This document shows, piece after piece, positions 16,626 through 24,246 of a stretch of 40,059 nt of DNA. The stretch is from the NCBI GenBank assembly GCA_023386495.1, contig JAEWJS010000041.1, positions 1 through 40,059 of the forward strand, written 5' to 3'. Position 1 is the stretch's first letter; each line of letters opens with the position of its first letter. The translations under genes were made by a program, and so were the position numbers. The notes under the pieces were generated by a model, which did no database searches, was not told where the DNA came from, and saw only the letters and a list, made by a program, of their open reading frames with translations. The stretch comes from Bacillota bacterium. GTDB lineage: Bacteria > Bacillota > Bacilli > Paenibacillales > Paenibacillaceae.

Positions 16626-18472
16626 GAGGCATCCCCCCAGTGCGCCGCCAGGAACTGCCGGAACCCTTCCGCGTCCTCGTCGTTCATGTGGAGCAGCATC
16701 TCCTTCACGTTGCGGTCCGACGGTCTGGCGCCGGCCACATAGCGGCCGTTATGCCATTCGACAACGTTGCGGTATTCGAAGGTGCGTCGATCGGTCGAGC
16801 GCTGGAAGTACTCGGTCATCGTCTCCATGAACGCATCCAGCTTGCCGTTCAGATCCGGTGCCCGGCGATAGTCCCGGGGATAATCCGCCGTATCGTCGAC
16901 CGGCACGCACTCCGTGATCCGCTCGATGTACCGCCGCCCGCGCTCGTCTTTGACCAGGTGGACATTGAACGTAATGACATCGACGACCTGCTTCTCGGCG
17001 ATCTTCTCGCTCGAGAACACGCCTGTCGCCAAGAGGCTGTTGCGCAGCGAATAGATCAGGTTCGGGAACGTCTTCGCATGGTGCGTGAACAAGGTGAACA
17101 GCGAAGCGACCTGCGCCATCTGGATCATCCAGCTCGCGATCGGATGCGTCGCGACTTCACCGAGAATGTTCACGGCGCCATCGGTCTTCTTCTGCGTATC
17201 GAGCCCATCCTGTCCGCTGACCGTCGGCGTCTCGCGGAACGAGAGGATGTTGCGTTCGGGGTAGATTTTGCGCAGGCGCAGCTCGAAGGCCATCTCCTGA
17301 ATCCGCAGGTTCAGCGTCGGATCGATATGCTTCACGATCGCCATCAGGATCGTCGTCTTCCCCGTCCCCTGCTGTCCGGTGATGCCGGTGACACGCGCGC
17401 CCTTCACCAGATACTTCAGCATGTCGATCGCGAGACTCGCGTTATCGTCGCGCAGCAGCTCCTCGAGCTCCGCCTTGCGCACATCGAACTTCCGCACGAA
17501 GAACGCCCAAGACTCGGACATCCGCGGCCTGACCACGACGACCCGGCTGCCGTCGGCCATATCGTTAACCATGTAGCCGTTCGATTCATTCAGCTGGCCC
17601 GGACTGCCGAAGGTGTAGATGTTCTGGCAGACGCGCTTCAGCTCGAGTTCGCTCCCGAAGCTCAGGAAGCTCAGGTGCACCGACTTGCCCTTGTAGAACA
17701 TCCAGACGGCATCATGCGCCTTCGGCAGCGCTCTCGGACCTGCAGCCATGTCCAGCGTCTGCGCGATATCCGGCGGCAAGCCGCTCGTCCCGCCGTTGAC
17801 GCCGTCGATGTTCATGTCGCGAACCTCATCCACGACGCCGAGTCCCTTGTACGACTGGTAGACGCGCTGCACGATGACATCCAGCTTGTCCGACAGCGTG
17901 AGGTTCAGGTCGGGCAGTTCCTGTCGATAGATCTCGCGGATCTCCTGAGCGGTTATGTTGTAGCCCATTGACCCATCGGCCAGCGGCTTGAGCACGTCCA
18001 GCCGATACCGATCCATAAGCACGCTCAGCGCATCGTAGCGATGCTGCTTCTGATACTGCTGCAGCAGGATCTCGAATTGATCCTGCGCCGTCAGCCGCTC
18101 CGGCCTGTCGAAAGGCAGCACGCGATCCACGTTCGCCTCCGTCAGACCGTACACCTTATCGAGCAGGTCCTTCATGACGGCCTTGACATACTTCTTCGAG
18201 GAGGCGTCGCCGTGCATGCAGCTGCGAAGCGCCTTCTTGAGTTCATTCCGCCTCGCCTTGCGCCGGTTGTACTCCTCTTCGCTGAGATTACCGTCGCTCA
18301 GATCGACCGAGATCATCTCCTGCAGCGCTGATCGGATGAACTGCTGAATGCCTGCCAGCTCGTAGGACAGATCGTCCTCGTCCTCGGTACGGGGCTGTCT
18401 CGATTGGAGCAGCAGCCGCGCAAGGAACAGCGTGATCCCGACTCCGATGAGGATGAGCAGTATCGTGTTCAT
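16622..18472 (-). CDS. CpaF/TadA-family secretion ATPase
   Basis: A 616-residue ATPase of the type II/IV secretion family that would power assembly or secretion. It carries an N-terminal membrane helix (about 3-20), an unusual feature, then a helical region and an N-terminal domain. The core has Walker A GITGQQGTGKTT with Lys372, Walker B-like ILGEV, and the His box TLFTHHA of CpaF proteins. The usual second Walker glycine pattern is slightly altered (GQQGTGKT). It overlaps the TadZ-like gene by four bases upstream and the platform gene by four bases downstream. The N-terminal helix would tether the ATPase to the membrane beside the fused TadB-TadC protein. Family assignment is secure; the transported or assembled product is unknown. 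Confidence 0.85.
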   Translation of the reverse strand: MNTILLILIGVGITLFLARLLLQSRQPRTEDEDDLSYELAGIQQFIRSALQEMISVDLSDGNLSEEEYNRRKARRNELKKALRSCMHGDASSKKYVKAVMKDLLDKVYGLTEANVDRVLPFDRPERLTAQDQFEILLQQYQKQHRYDALSVLMDRYRLDVLKPLADGSMGYNITAQEIREIYRQELPDLNLTLSDKLDVIVQRVYQSYKGLGVVDEVRDMNIDGVNGGTSGLPPDIAQTLDMAAGPRALPKAHDAVWMFYKGKSVHLSFLSFGSELELKRVCQNIYTFGSPGQLNESNGYMVNDMADGSRVVVVRPRMSESWAFFVRKFDVRKAELEELLRDDNASLAIDMLKYLVKGARVTGITGQQGTGKTTILMAIVKHIDPTLNLRIQEMAFELRLRKIYPERNILSFRETPTVSGQDGLDTQKKTDGAVNILGEVATHPIASWMIQMAQVASLFTLFTHHAKTFPNLIYSLRNSLLATGVFSSEKIAEKQVVDVITFNVHLVKDERGRRYIERITECVPVDDTADYPRDYRRAPDLNGKLDAFMETMTEYFQRSTDRRTFEYRNVVEWHNGRYVAGARPSDRNVKEMLLHMNDEDAEGFRQFLAAHWGDAS

Positions 18473-19323
18473 GCTTCCTTCACGCTCATCTCCCCCGTCG
18501 GTGCTAGATCGAGAGCTCGCAGCACGAGCTTGCCCATGCTGCGAACCGCCGCGATGAAATCCGCCTGCTCATCATGTTCCAGGAATCGCTTCTTCGCTGC
18601 CATGGCGCGCAGCAAGTAATCCAGGATGCGCCCCTCGTTCATCGCATCCATGAATCGAACATTGCGCGGAACGGCGCCTATCCGCTTCCTTGCCGTACCG
18701 AGCTGCTTGGCGATCCGATCCAGCGTCAGCTTGGAAGTGCTCTCATAAGCGCCCACGCATAAGAGACCCTCATCGCCGCTGTCGTCCCCTGTGCTCCAGG
18801 TCATGGGTTGCAGACGCATGCGTTCGAGCAGGAATTCGTTCTGATTGACTGTCTTGACGATCAAGTCGGCATGCATGAGCGCTTGCCTGCTGACAAGATC
18901 ATTCGCCGTACCGTCGGCAGTCGCAGTCACATCTACGAACAGGATGTCGTAATATTGCGCGGCGGCTGCCTTGATCAGCGGGAAATTCTCGGCAAGCAGC
19001 TGACGCGATCCCGGCGCTGCTCCCGCGATCAGATCCAGGCGTTCCTTAAGGATCGACTCCGTATGATCGCGCAGCAGAGCCGGCGTCAGAAGGTCGCATT
19101 CGGTCAAGCGGAGAATCGCGTCCATTCCGCCTCCGGCAGCCGACTGCAGGCGGTCCGTGTAACGCAGCTTGGCATAGGCACGTTCCAGCGGCGTCTCCCC
19201 CGCATCTGTATGCGCGACAGCGATCTTCAGCGGATAATCCAGCGCGAGCATCGTCGCGACAGCCAGCATGCTGCCAGTTGTGCAAGCTTGTCCGGGCGCT
19301 GATCCATGGTAGGCTACTAGCAT
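18469..19323 (-). CDS. TadZ/CpaE-like protein with a degenerate P-loop
   Basis: About 284 residues, starting at ATG 19323, two bases after the stop of the previous gene; GAGGGGGG upstream fits as a ribosome site. The fold suggests the MinD/ParA class: an opening beta strand (LVAYHGS), a P-loop-like turn (HGSAPGQACTTGS), a later FVDVTATADG segment at the Walker B position, and a C-terminal helical part. The canonical KGGxGKT motif is not preserved, since the signature lysines are missing. In Tad systems TadZ/CpaE proteins are atypical members that localise the machine to a pole. Position directly before the CpaF-like ATPase supports this. Nucleotide binding may be weakened or lost. Confidence 0.6.
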   Translation of the reverse strand: MLVAYHGSAPGQACTTGSMLAVATMLALDYPLKIAVAHTDAGETPLERAYAKLRYTDRLQSAAGGGMDAILRLTECDLLTPALLRDHTESILKERLDLIAGAAPGSRQLLAENFPLIKAAAAQYYDILFVDVTATADGTANDLVSRQALMHADLIVKTVNQNEFLLERMRLQPMTWSTGDDSGDEGLLCVGAYESTSKLTLDRIAKQLGTARKRIGAVPRNVRFMDAMNEGRILDYLLRAMAAKKRFLEHDEQADFIAAVRSMGKLVLRALDLAPTGEMSVKEA

Positions 19324-19325
19324 GA

Positions 19326-19904
19326 CTAGGCCCCCCTCTTCTTCGCATACGTCCACAGCTTCTTCAGCTCTCGAGGCGGAATGGCCGCGATGTCCTGCAG
19401 GAGACTGCCCGCCGCAGCGGCAAAATCCCCCTCCAGCCCCTTAAGCGCGATCCTGCCATCGAACACCCAGTCGATTCGCCTTCGCGGGCTGTCATAGTAG
19501 CTGAAGACCGGCTGCACCGGCAGATGCGCCGCAATATAGCGCGAGCTGATCGAGCACTCAGACTCCTGCACGATGAGTCCGCTGACGATGTCGGCATGCG
19601 CACGCACCGCCTGCTGTGCCATCTCCAGCGCTGCCCGGTCATAGGAGCTGACTACGTACAGCTTGTCCAACCGTACATCCGGCAGTTCGATGGCATGCCA
19701 GTCGTAGAGCGTAATCCCTTCGGCCGAGCCTGCGCCGCTTAGCTGAATGCGCACACCTGACACCTCATCCTGCAGATACCGGTAGTGGCGGGGCCTGTCC
19801 GTGATCACCGTTGATGCCGGTGCCCCCCGGTGCGTCTGGAGCAGCAGCGCCAGAACCAGCGCGAGATCGACCTTGTCACAATCGCCCATTAGCATGATGT
19901 TCAT
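19326..19904 (-). CDS. Conserved-looking protein of the Tad-like operon, unknown
   Basis: A 192-residue cytoplasmic protein starting at ATG 19904 with AAGGAGAG upstream. The predicted alternation of strands and helices (MNIMLMGD, STVITDRP, KLYVVSSYDRA, IVSGLIVQE) suggests a Rossmann-like or receiver-like alpha/beta fold. Many CpaE/TadZ proteins have a receiver-like N-terminal domain. Here that part may be encoded as a separate protein, because it ends two bases before the TadZ-like gene starts. No phospho-acceptor or P-loop is clear. The split-TadZ idea is inference. Confidence 0.5.
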   Translation of the reverse strand: MNIMLMGDCDKVDLALVLALLLQTHRGAPASTVITDRPRHYRYLQDEVSGVRIQLSGAGSAEGITLYDWHAIELPDVRLDKLYVVSSYDRAALEMAQQAVRAHADIVSGLIVQESECSISSRYIAAHLPVQPVFSYYDSPRRRIDWVFDGRIALKGLEGDFAAAAGSLLQDIAAIPPRELKKLWTYAKKRGA

Positions 19905-19907
19905 CGT

Positions 19908-20915
19908 CTACTCTCCTTCCAGCAGTCCAGTGCTGCCGCTGTCGTCCGCTGCCTGTGGAGCCGTCGCTGGCTCAACGGCCGCAGACTGCGCCTCAGACGA
20001 TGGTGCCGGAGCAGCCAGAATCGGCAGCGCTCCCTGCGCACCTACGCGGCGCGAGACCGAGCCGCCATCCGGCGCCTGCGCGGCGATTCGCTGCTTGCGG
20101 TCCTCCGGAATGGCGTGCAGCCGGGCGTCCAACCCCTTGCGCACCTCTTCGTTCAGGCTGAGCTTCGCCTTGTCGATAATATTCGGATTGCTCCGCAGCA
20201 CGCGCATGACATCGACGTTCGGCATGTACGTCACAACCGCCTTCGGCTGCATCTCCGGCTCCACATACTGAATCGCGTACAATTCGGCCTTATTCGTATA
20301 GGCATCGACGAGCGATGAATTCAGCAGCTGACGTTCCTCCTCATTCACGTTGAAGTAACTTAGCTGCAGAACCGGATCGACGTCATCGAGTTTTTTCTTA
20401 GCCAGCACGACATAATCCTCGCCATTCGGATACACGATCCGCACATCCACTATGTCACCGCGCTGCACGCGAATCGGCAGTCGGATATACTGGGCTTCCT
20501 CTCTGCGGAGACTCGGATCGAGCTCTCCCTCCGCATAGAGCATGTCCTCCGTGATCGCCGTTCCAGCGAGTGCATCGATCTTCATCACCTTGCCGACTAG
20601 CTCGTCCGGCGAGGCGACCAGATTCATTGGCGTCATATAGTCCGGCAGCGCCTTCTGCTGGACATCCTCCTGCCGAATCGCTTCGCCAGCTGCCACGTCC
20701 GCGACCAGCACCTGGCCGACGCGCGAGGTCTGCTCGTAGACGACCAGCCGATTGTCCTTCTCGGCGAGCAGTTTACGGTATTCGTCCCGCACCTTGTCGA
20801 GATTGTTGTTATAATGCAGCATTGTCCCTGTCCAGACGCCCGCTCCGACGACGAATGCGCCTGCAGCACCAAGGACGGTATACAGAATGGCGCGCTTTCT
20901 CGATCTGCTTCGCAA
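19908..20915 (-). CDS. CpaB-like SAF-domain protein, first gene of the Tad-like operon
   Basis: About 335 residues. I choose TTG 20915 as the start because AAAGGAG lies 10 bases upstream; the open frame continues to an ATG at 21023 that has no ribosome site. A basic N-terminus (RSRSRKR) precedes one membrane helix (about 9-29), a short coiled coil (about 36-55), and a SAF domain (about 62-130, with GQVLVADVAAGEAI and GTAITEDML). These are CpaB/RcpC features. CpaB proteins in Gram-negative Tad systems sit in the periplasm near the secretin; here the domain would be outside the membrane in the wall space. The C-terminus is low-complexity Ala/Pro/Ser-rich. It heads an operon of 12 tightly spaced genes. 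Confidence 0.75.
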   Translation of the reverse strand: MRSRSRKRAILYTVLGAAGAFVVGAGVWTGTMLHYNNNLDKVRDEYRKLLAEKDNRLVVYEQTSRVGQVLVADVAAGEAIRQEDVQQKALPDYMTPMNLVASPDELVGKVMKIDALAGTAITEDMLYAEGELDPSLRREEAQYIRLPIRVQRGDIVDVRIVYPNGEDYVVLAKKKLDDVDPVLQLSYFNVNEEERQLLNSSLVDAYTNKAELYAIQYVEPEMQPKAVVTYMPNVDVMRVLRSNPNIIDKAKLSLNEEVRKGLDARLHAIPEDRKQRIAAQAPDGGSVSRRVGAQGALPILAAPAPSSEAQSAAVEPATAPQAADDSGSTGLLEGE

Positions 20916-21350
20916 CTTAACTGCACTCCTTTCTTGGTGAAATACCGCTGCTAGGCTCACTTCATGATGAAGCTTGAGCATCGATTGCCAATACTGGATA
21001 AATTTGATTGGTTCTCTTGACATACAATCATAGTGGCTAATTATGGAAAGTGTACATAGTACTACCGCTGTGATTTTATTGGCGAAGACTAGGTCTAGTC
21101 GCGATTCGTTAGGAGATATTTACCAATGCGGCAATGTTGCATACTGCAATATCGTGGCGAAAGGTAGGAACTGACGGGAGATTCAGAGGGATGATGTAGA
21201 ATGAGGGCAACGAGCTGAATTATGATTAGCTGCATAACTTTCTATAGCTGCATATGGAACTATAGTAACAGGCGGTCGAATAGACACGATAAGACCCGCG
21301 AAGAGCACGCATTAGGGAAGATTCTTTAGTTCGCTAGGCGCAGGTATAAG
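20916..21350. other. Non-coding stretch upstream of the Tad-like operon
   Basis: No protein gene with a credible start is seen in this roughly 430-base stretch. On the minus strand TGTACA, 18 bases before TATGAT (near 21034-21029), is a possible promoter for the operon. On the plus strand a perfect TTGACA at 21018-21023 has no good -10 partner. The DNA is AT-richer than the neighbouring genes. A short regulatory RNA cannot be excluded. Confidence 0.4.
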
Positions 21351-21419
21351 AAAAAGCCCTCCCGCACATGTGTTGGCATTCACACAATGCACGAAAAAGG
21401 CTTGTTGTTCGGAGGGCTT
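21351..21419 (-). terminator. Terminator of the 74-residue protein gene
   Basis: On the minus strand AAGCCCTCC (21419-21411) pairs with GGAGGGCTT (21362-21354) and is followed by a T-run. The long loop contains its own small hairpin, GCATT/AATGC (21377-21391). It therefore looks like a branched intrinsic terminator. Confidence 0.7.
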
Positions 21420-21450
21420 ACTCTCTTTGATTATCTCTGACCGCGCGATA

Positions 21451-21675
21451 TCATCCACGGGATAACCCCCTCTGCTTCAGGTTCGCGAGAGGGAACCGCG
21501 ACGGATCGAAATCACGGCGAATCTCCTCGATCTCCATGGCAATAATAATTGCACGTTTCAATCGGCTTCTCTTCTTCGTGGAGGGGAGATCCGGAATCGC
21601 GGCTGAGCTTAAGAAGAAGGTCGCCTGATCATCCTTTTTGCCCAAATAGTCGCTTAATCTTCCGGACTTAATCAT
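21451..21675 (-). CDS. Small protein, unknown function (74 residues)
   Basis: The start is placed at ATG 21675, which has AGGAGGG six to seven bases upstream; the frame is open further upstream but without a ribosome site. The protein begins MIKSGRLSDYLGKKDDQATF and has a central basic stretch (KKRSRLKRA) followed by an acidic helix (IEEIRRDF). It has no signal peptide, no membrane helix and no cysteines. It has its own promoter-like sequence and its own terminator, so it is probably a monocistronic expressed gene. The family is not recognised; a small DNA- or protein-binding role would fit the charge pattern but is speculation. Confidence 0.65.
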   Translation of the reverse strand: MIKSGRLSDYLGKKDDQATFFLSSAAIPDLPSTKKRSRLKRAIIIAMEIEEIRRDFDPSRFPLANLKQRGLSRG

Positions 21676-21707
21676 GCGATACCCTCCTCTCCGATTCCAA
21701 TAACTCA

Positions 21708-21737
21708 ATTATACATGATGCAGACAGCATACTTCAA
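21708..21737 (-). promoter_or_regulatory. Probable SigA-type promoter of the 74-residue protein gene
   Basis: On the minus strand TTGAAG (21737-21732) is 18 bases from a perfect TATAAT (21713-21708). This places transcription start about 25 bases before the ribosome site of the small gene. Confidence 0.6.
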
Positions 21738-21749
21738 AGGCGATCGATG

Positions 21750-23069
21750 CTACGATTCCACATACACCGTCAGCTTCTCGTCCAGCTCGATCGTGAAGAT
21801 CACCAGCATCTCCCCGCCTGCAGGCACATCGAGCCGGTACTCAATCCCGCTGGTTCCCATCTTCTCGTACGGATGCGAGGTCTCGGAGATCCGCCAGAAG
21901 CGCGAGTGGATACGGTGCGACAGCTTAATATGGGCGGACATGCTCTTATGATTGCGGATCATGACCTGATGCGACTCCGCCGTATGTCCCCGACCTACAC
22001 GCTTCAGCTCCGTGCGCTTATGCTCCAGCACGATATCGAATGCCTCGCCGATGTGCAGCCAGACGGACTCATTCTTCGGCGTATGCTCGATCTCGTCCTC
22101 TCCGATGAATTCATGCTGGCCGTCGGCCGGATCCTCCTGGTACACCTTGATCTTGCCCTTCGGCAGCGGGATGCCGAGCCGGCTCGCCTCGTCGTTGTCG
22201 AAATTCACCATGATGTCAGTCCGCTTCGCGCCTGTATTGCATGCATAATAGATCCGGCACGGCACATCTTCCGCTTGGAACAGCCGCACCTGCTTCGACT
22301 GCTCGTTCTTCAGCGTCGTCTCCCCTTGCAACGTATAGAGATGGTAGTCCGCGAACGCCTTCTCTTCAAAGGCTGAGCCGCTGTCCTCCACACACTTGCT
22401 ATAGACGATCGGGGAGGGATAGTACAACTCCGGATCTTCGACGCGATTCACCTCGCCTGCAATCAGCTTGATCCGCGCGTTCGGGAACGTCGTGCCCGTC
22501 TCGTTCTTAATGTCCACCCAGCCCGTCAGCGCAAGCTTGTCCTCCTGCAGATTCATCACATAATTGACCGTCCATGCAAAACCCTTCGTCAAATACGACA
22601 CATCAATCTGCTGCGCTCCATCCGTCGGCCGGATCCGCCAGTTAAGCGCAGGTCGCACGATCAACCCATCCGGCAGGCTCGGCAGCACGAGCTCTCCGCC
22701 GGGATCAAGCACGATCTCCTTCGACTCCGTATGCTCCAGCACAATCCCATGAATCACGCTAAGCAGACGGTATGCGGTACGGCCGCCGTCTGCAGTACGC
22801 ACGTAGACGGTGTGGTCGAGATATTTTTCCAGCAGCTTAGTCTTATTGACCAGATCATACTCATAATTCATCTCGAGCACGTCGACGCCCTTCACCAGAA
22901 TGGAGTCGGTCTCGATGCGCGCCGCCACGTCCATGTAGCTGATCTGGCTGCAGCCGGTTAGCGCCGGCATGCGCCGCCTCTCCTTCACTGCACCGAAGTT
23001 ATCGTTGTAGATCGTCAGTGTCACGTGCTCCGCGTCTTGGCTCGTTGAGATATGGCTCGCCGTCGTCAT
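21750..23069 (-). CDS. DUF4139-domain protein
   Basis: About 439 residues, starting at ATG 23069 with GGAGGG upstream; the open frame extends further but has no ribosome site there. The central part carries hallmarks of DUF4139: LNWRIRP, VSYLTKGFAWTVNYVMNL, LTGWVDIKNETG and KLIAGEVNRV (about residues 160-270). The C-terminal half is beta-rich, ending with a segment typical of the family (PAGGEMLVIFTIELDEKLTV). There is no signal peptide or membrane helix, so it is probably cytoplasmic. The biochemical function of the family is unknown to me. It is transcribed divergently from a gene with an XRE-type C-terminal domain 113 bases away, which may regulate or partner it. Confidence 0.8.
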   Translation of the reverse strand: MTTASHISTSQDAEHVTLTIYNDNFGAVKERRRMPALTGCSQISYMDVAARIETDSILVKGVDVLEMNYEYDLVNKTKLLEKYLDHTVYVRTADGGRTAYRLLSVIHGIVLEHTESKEIVLDPGGELVLPSLPDGLIVRPALNWRIRPTDGAQQIDVSYLTKGFAWTVNYVMNLQEDKLALTGWVDIKNETGTTFPNARIKLIAGEVNRVEDPELYYPSPIVYSKCVEDSGSAFEEKAFADYHLYTLQGETTLKNEQSKQVRLFQAEDVPCRIYYACNTGAKRTDIMVNFDNDEASRLGIPLPKGKIKVYQEDPADGQHEFIGEDEIEHTPKNESVWLHIGEAFDIVLEHKRTELKRVGRGHTAESHQVMIRNHKSMSAHIKLSHRIHSRFWRISETSHPYEKMGTSGIEYRLDVPAGGEMLVIFTIELDEKLTVYVES

Positions 23070-23094
23070 GTTGCATCCCTCCGTCGAATTGGAC

Positions 23095-23123
23095 TTGTTG
23101 GCAGTCCGGATATGACTTATGAT
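23095..23123 (+). promoter_or_regulatory. Possible promoter of the XRE-domain-like gene
   Basis: TTGTTG (23095-23100) is 17 bases from TATGAT (23118-23123), in the 113-base divergent gap between the DUF4139 gene and the plus-strand gene at 23183. A TGATGCGAGTATA string just downstream (from 23120) recurs before the lipoprotein gene at 25304. Confidence 0.4.
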
Positions 23124-23182
23124 GCGAGTATAACCCTGTCTGGACGCAGATATATTGCCTGCTACGCAACAAGGAGGATGAC

Positions 23183-23776
23183 ATGGATACGAGAGCATAC
23201 GCACGCGTAAAAATGGATTTCATAGCCCATACGTTCGGCGCTGCGGCGTTAGGTGATGCGATGATCGTCGCGGAGGCAATCGAGGACTATCGTGAATCGG
23301 AGATCGCGCATCATGCGCCGCTTGCTGCCCCGGTGCCTGTGCGTGCGGCCAAATTCTCCGCGGCGAACGCGGTGGACGCACAGGTCAATCTCGACGAGCT
23401 GCTCGAGACCGCCAAGCAGCTCCCGTCGCTCGGTGCATATATTCGGGAGAAAGCGCATCGGCTCGATCGCGTGCGGTATCGTCCGGCTCTTCATGAGCAG
23501 GGACAGATTAGTCGGGACTACTGGAGCAAGCTGCTGAATGACGAGGTGAAGGCGTCGAAGGAGAAGCTGCTGCGCGTGGCTGTGCTGCTGGAATTGGACG
23601 TGGAGGAAGCAGAGGAAATGCTGGAGCTGGCCGGCTATTCGATCAGTCCAAAAATTCCGCGCGATGTCGTGGTCATGTACTGCCTCGGGAGGGAGCTGTA
23701 CGACTTCGTCGTGATCGAACAGCTGCTGGAGGATCATGAAGTGCAGTCGTTGTTCAATGATCGGCGGGGTGCTTAG
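23183..23776 (+). CDS. Protein with XRE-family-associated C-terminal domain
   Basis: A 197-residue protein with a strong AAGGAGG ribosome site seven bases before ATG 23183. The C-terminal part (about 95-195) matches a pattern seen after or within XRE-type helix-turn-helix proteins of Firmicutes: ISRDYWSKLLND, then KASKEKLLRVAVLLELDVEE, then AEEMLELAGYSIS, then a DVVVMYCLGRELYD helix. The N-terminal 90 residues are helical and Ala-rich with no recognised family. It probably binds DNA or a partner protein and is likely to act with the divergent DUF4139 gene. Its 3' end overlaps the small minus-strand gene at 23754 by 23 bases, tail to tail. Confidence 0.65.
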   Translation: MDTRAYARVKMDFIAHTFGAAALGDAMIVAEAIEDYRESEIAHHAPLAAPVPVRAAKFSAANAVDAQVNLDELLETAKQLPSLGAYIREKAHRLDRVRYRPALHEQGQISRDYWSKLLNDEVKASKEKLLRVAVLLELDVEEAEEMLELAGYSISPKIPRDVVVMYCLGRELYDFVVIEQLLEDHEVQSLFNDRRGA

Positions 23777-23900
23777 CACGCTTCTTATCGAGCAGATCGA
23801 TCGCCCGATCAATGCGCGTCAGCGTGGCGCGGAATCCCCAATTTCCGTTCTTGGTCTGTGGCTTGTTGGGATCGCGCTTAACGGATCGCTTCAGTCCCAT
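23754..23900 (-). CDS. Small basic protein (48 residues), unknown
   Basis: It starts at ATG 23900 with a strong GGAGGAGGGG ribosome site and encodes a basic peptide (MGLKRSVKRDPNKPQTKNGN at the start, LLDKKRAKHPADH at the end) with no membrane helix. It lies downstream of the SpoIISB-like gene on the same strand, but a terminator separates them. B. subtilis has a third small SpoIIS component, and this gene occupies a comparable place, but I see no sequence resemblance that would justify the name. The strong ribosome site supports a real gene. Confidence 0.55.
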   Translation of the reverse strand: MGLKRSVKRDPNKPQTKNGNWGFRATLTRIDRAIDLLDKKRAKHPADH

Positions 23901-23970
23901 ATCACCCCTCCTCCGCATCGTCATAATAGCTATGCTATACAATTGGAGGCGTTTTAGTCACACACATCAC

Positions 23971-24000
23971 AAAAAGAGCAAGGGTTGTTCGCCCTCGCCC
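23971..24000 (-). terminator. Terminator of the SpoIISA/SpoIISB unit
   Basis: On the minus strand GGGCGAGGG (24000-23992) pairs with CCCTTGCTC (23984-23976) using two G-U pairs, followed by five T residues. It lies 17 bases after the stop of the antitoxin gene. Confidence 0.7.
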
Positions 24001-24017
24001 TATCGTCTTATTCGGGA

Positions 24018-24197
24018 TCACTTGTTATTGTAGAGAATCGTTACCGCTCTGTCATTGGCCTGGATGACCGACTTGAAGGCCTCGGATACGCGCACATGCG
24101 TCTCAGGCCGAACGGCCGGGGAGAACGGCGCCTTCCTCTTCCTGCGAATACCGGAGGGTTTGCGACTGGGGGTACGAACAACTTGCCCATCCTTCAT
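24018..24197 (-). CDS. spoIISB: SpoIISB-like antitoxin
   Basis: A 59-residue basic protein starting at ATG 24197, with GGAAGGAGG seven bases upstream; longer starts lack a ribosome site. A Lys/Arg-rich N-terminal half (RKPSGIRRKRKAPF) is followed by SPAVRPETHVRVSEAFKS. This resembles the SpoIISB layout of a basic stretch, an S-x-x-V-x-P/E-x-T segment and a C-terminal helix. It starts 49 bases after the SpoIISA-like toxin gene and is followed by a terminator, matching the toxin-first order of the B. subtilis pair. SpoIISB is disordered alone and folds on the cytosolic domain of SpoIISA to block membrane damage. Assignment rests on partner, size, charge and weak motif resemblance. Confidence 0.7.
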   Translation of the reverse strand: MKDGQVVRTPSRKPSGIRRKRKAPFSPAVRPETHVRVSEAFKSVIQANDRAVTILYNNK

Positions 24198-24246
24198 CAG
24201 ACATCCTCCTTCCGAATTCCTTGCCCTTATAATACCACGGCGGGGG

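Noticed and set aside
16640..17971. Plus-strand open frame (443 codons) opposite the CpaF-like ATPase
   Set aside because: It has no ribosome site and an antisense composition; the minus strand encodes a clear ATPase.
21018..21047. Plus-strand promoter with perfect TTGACA
   Set aside because: No acceptable -10 element lies 16-18 bases downstream and no plus-strand gene follows.
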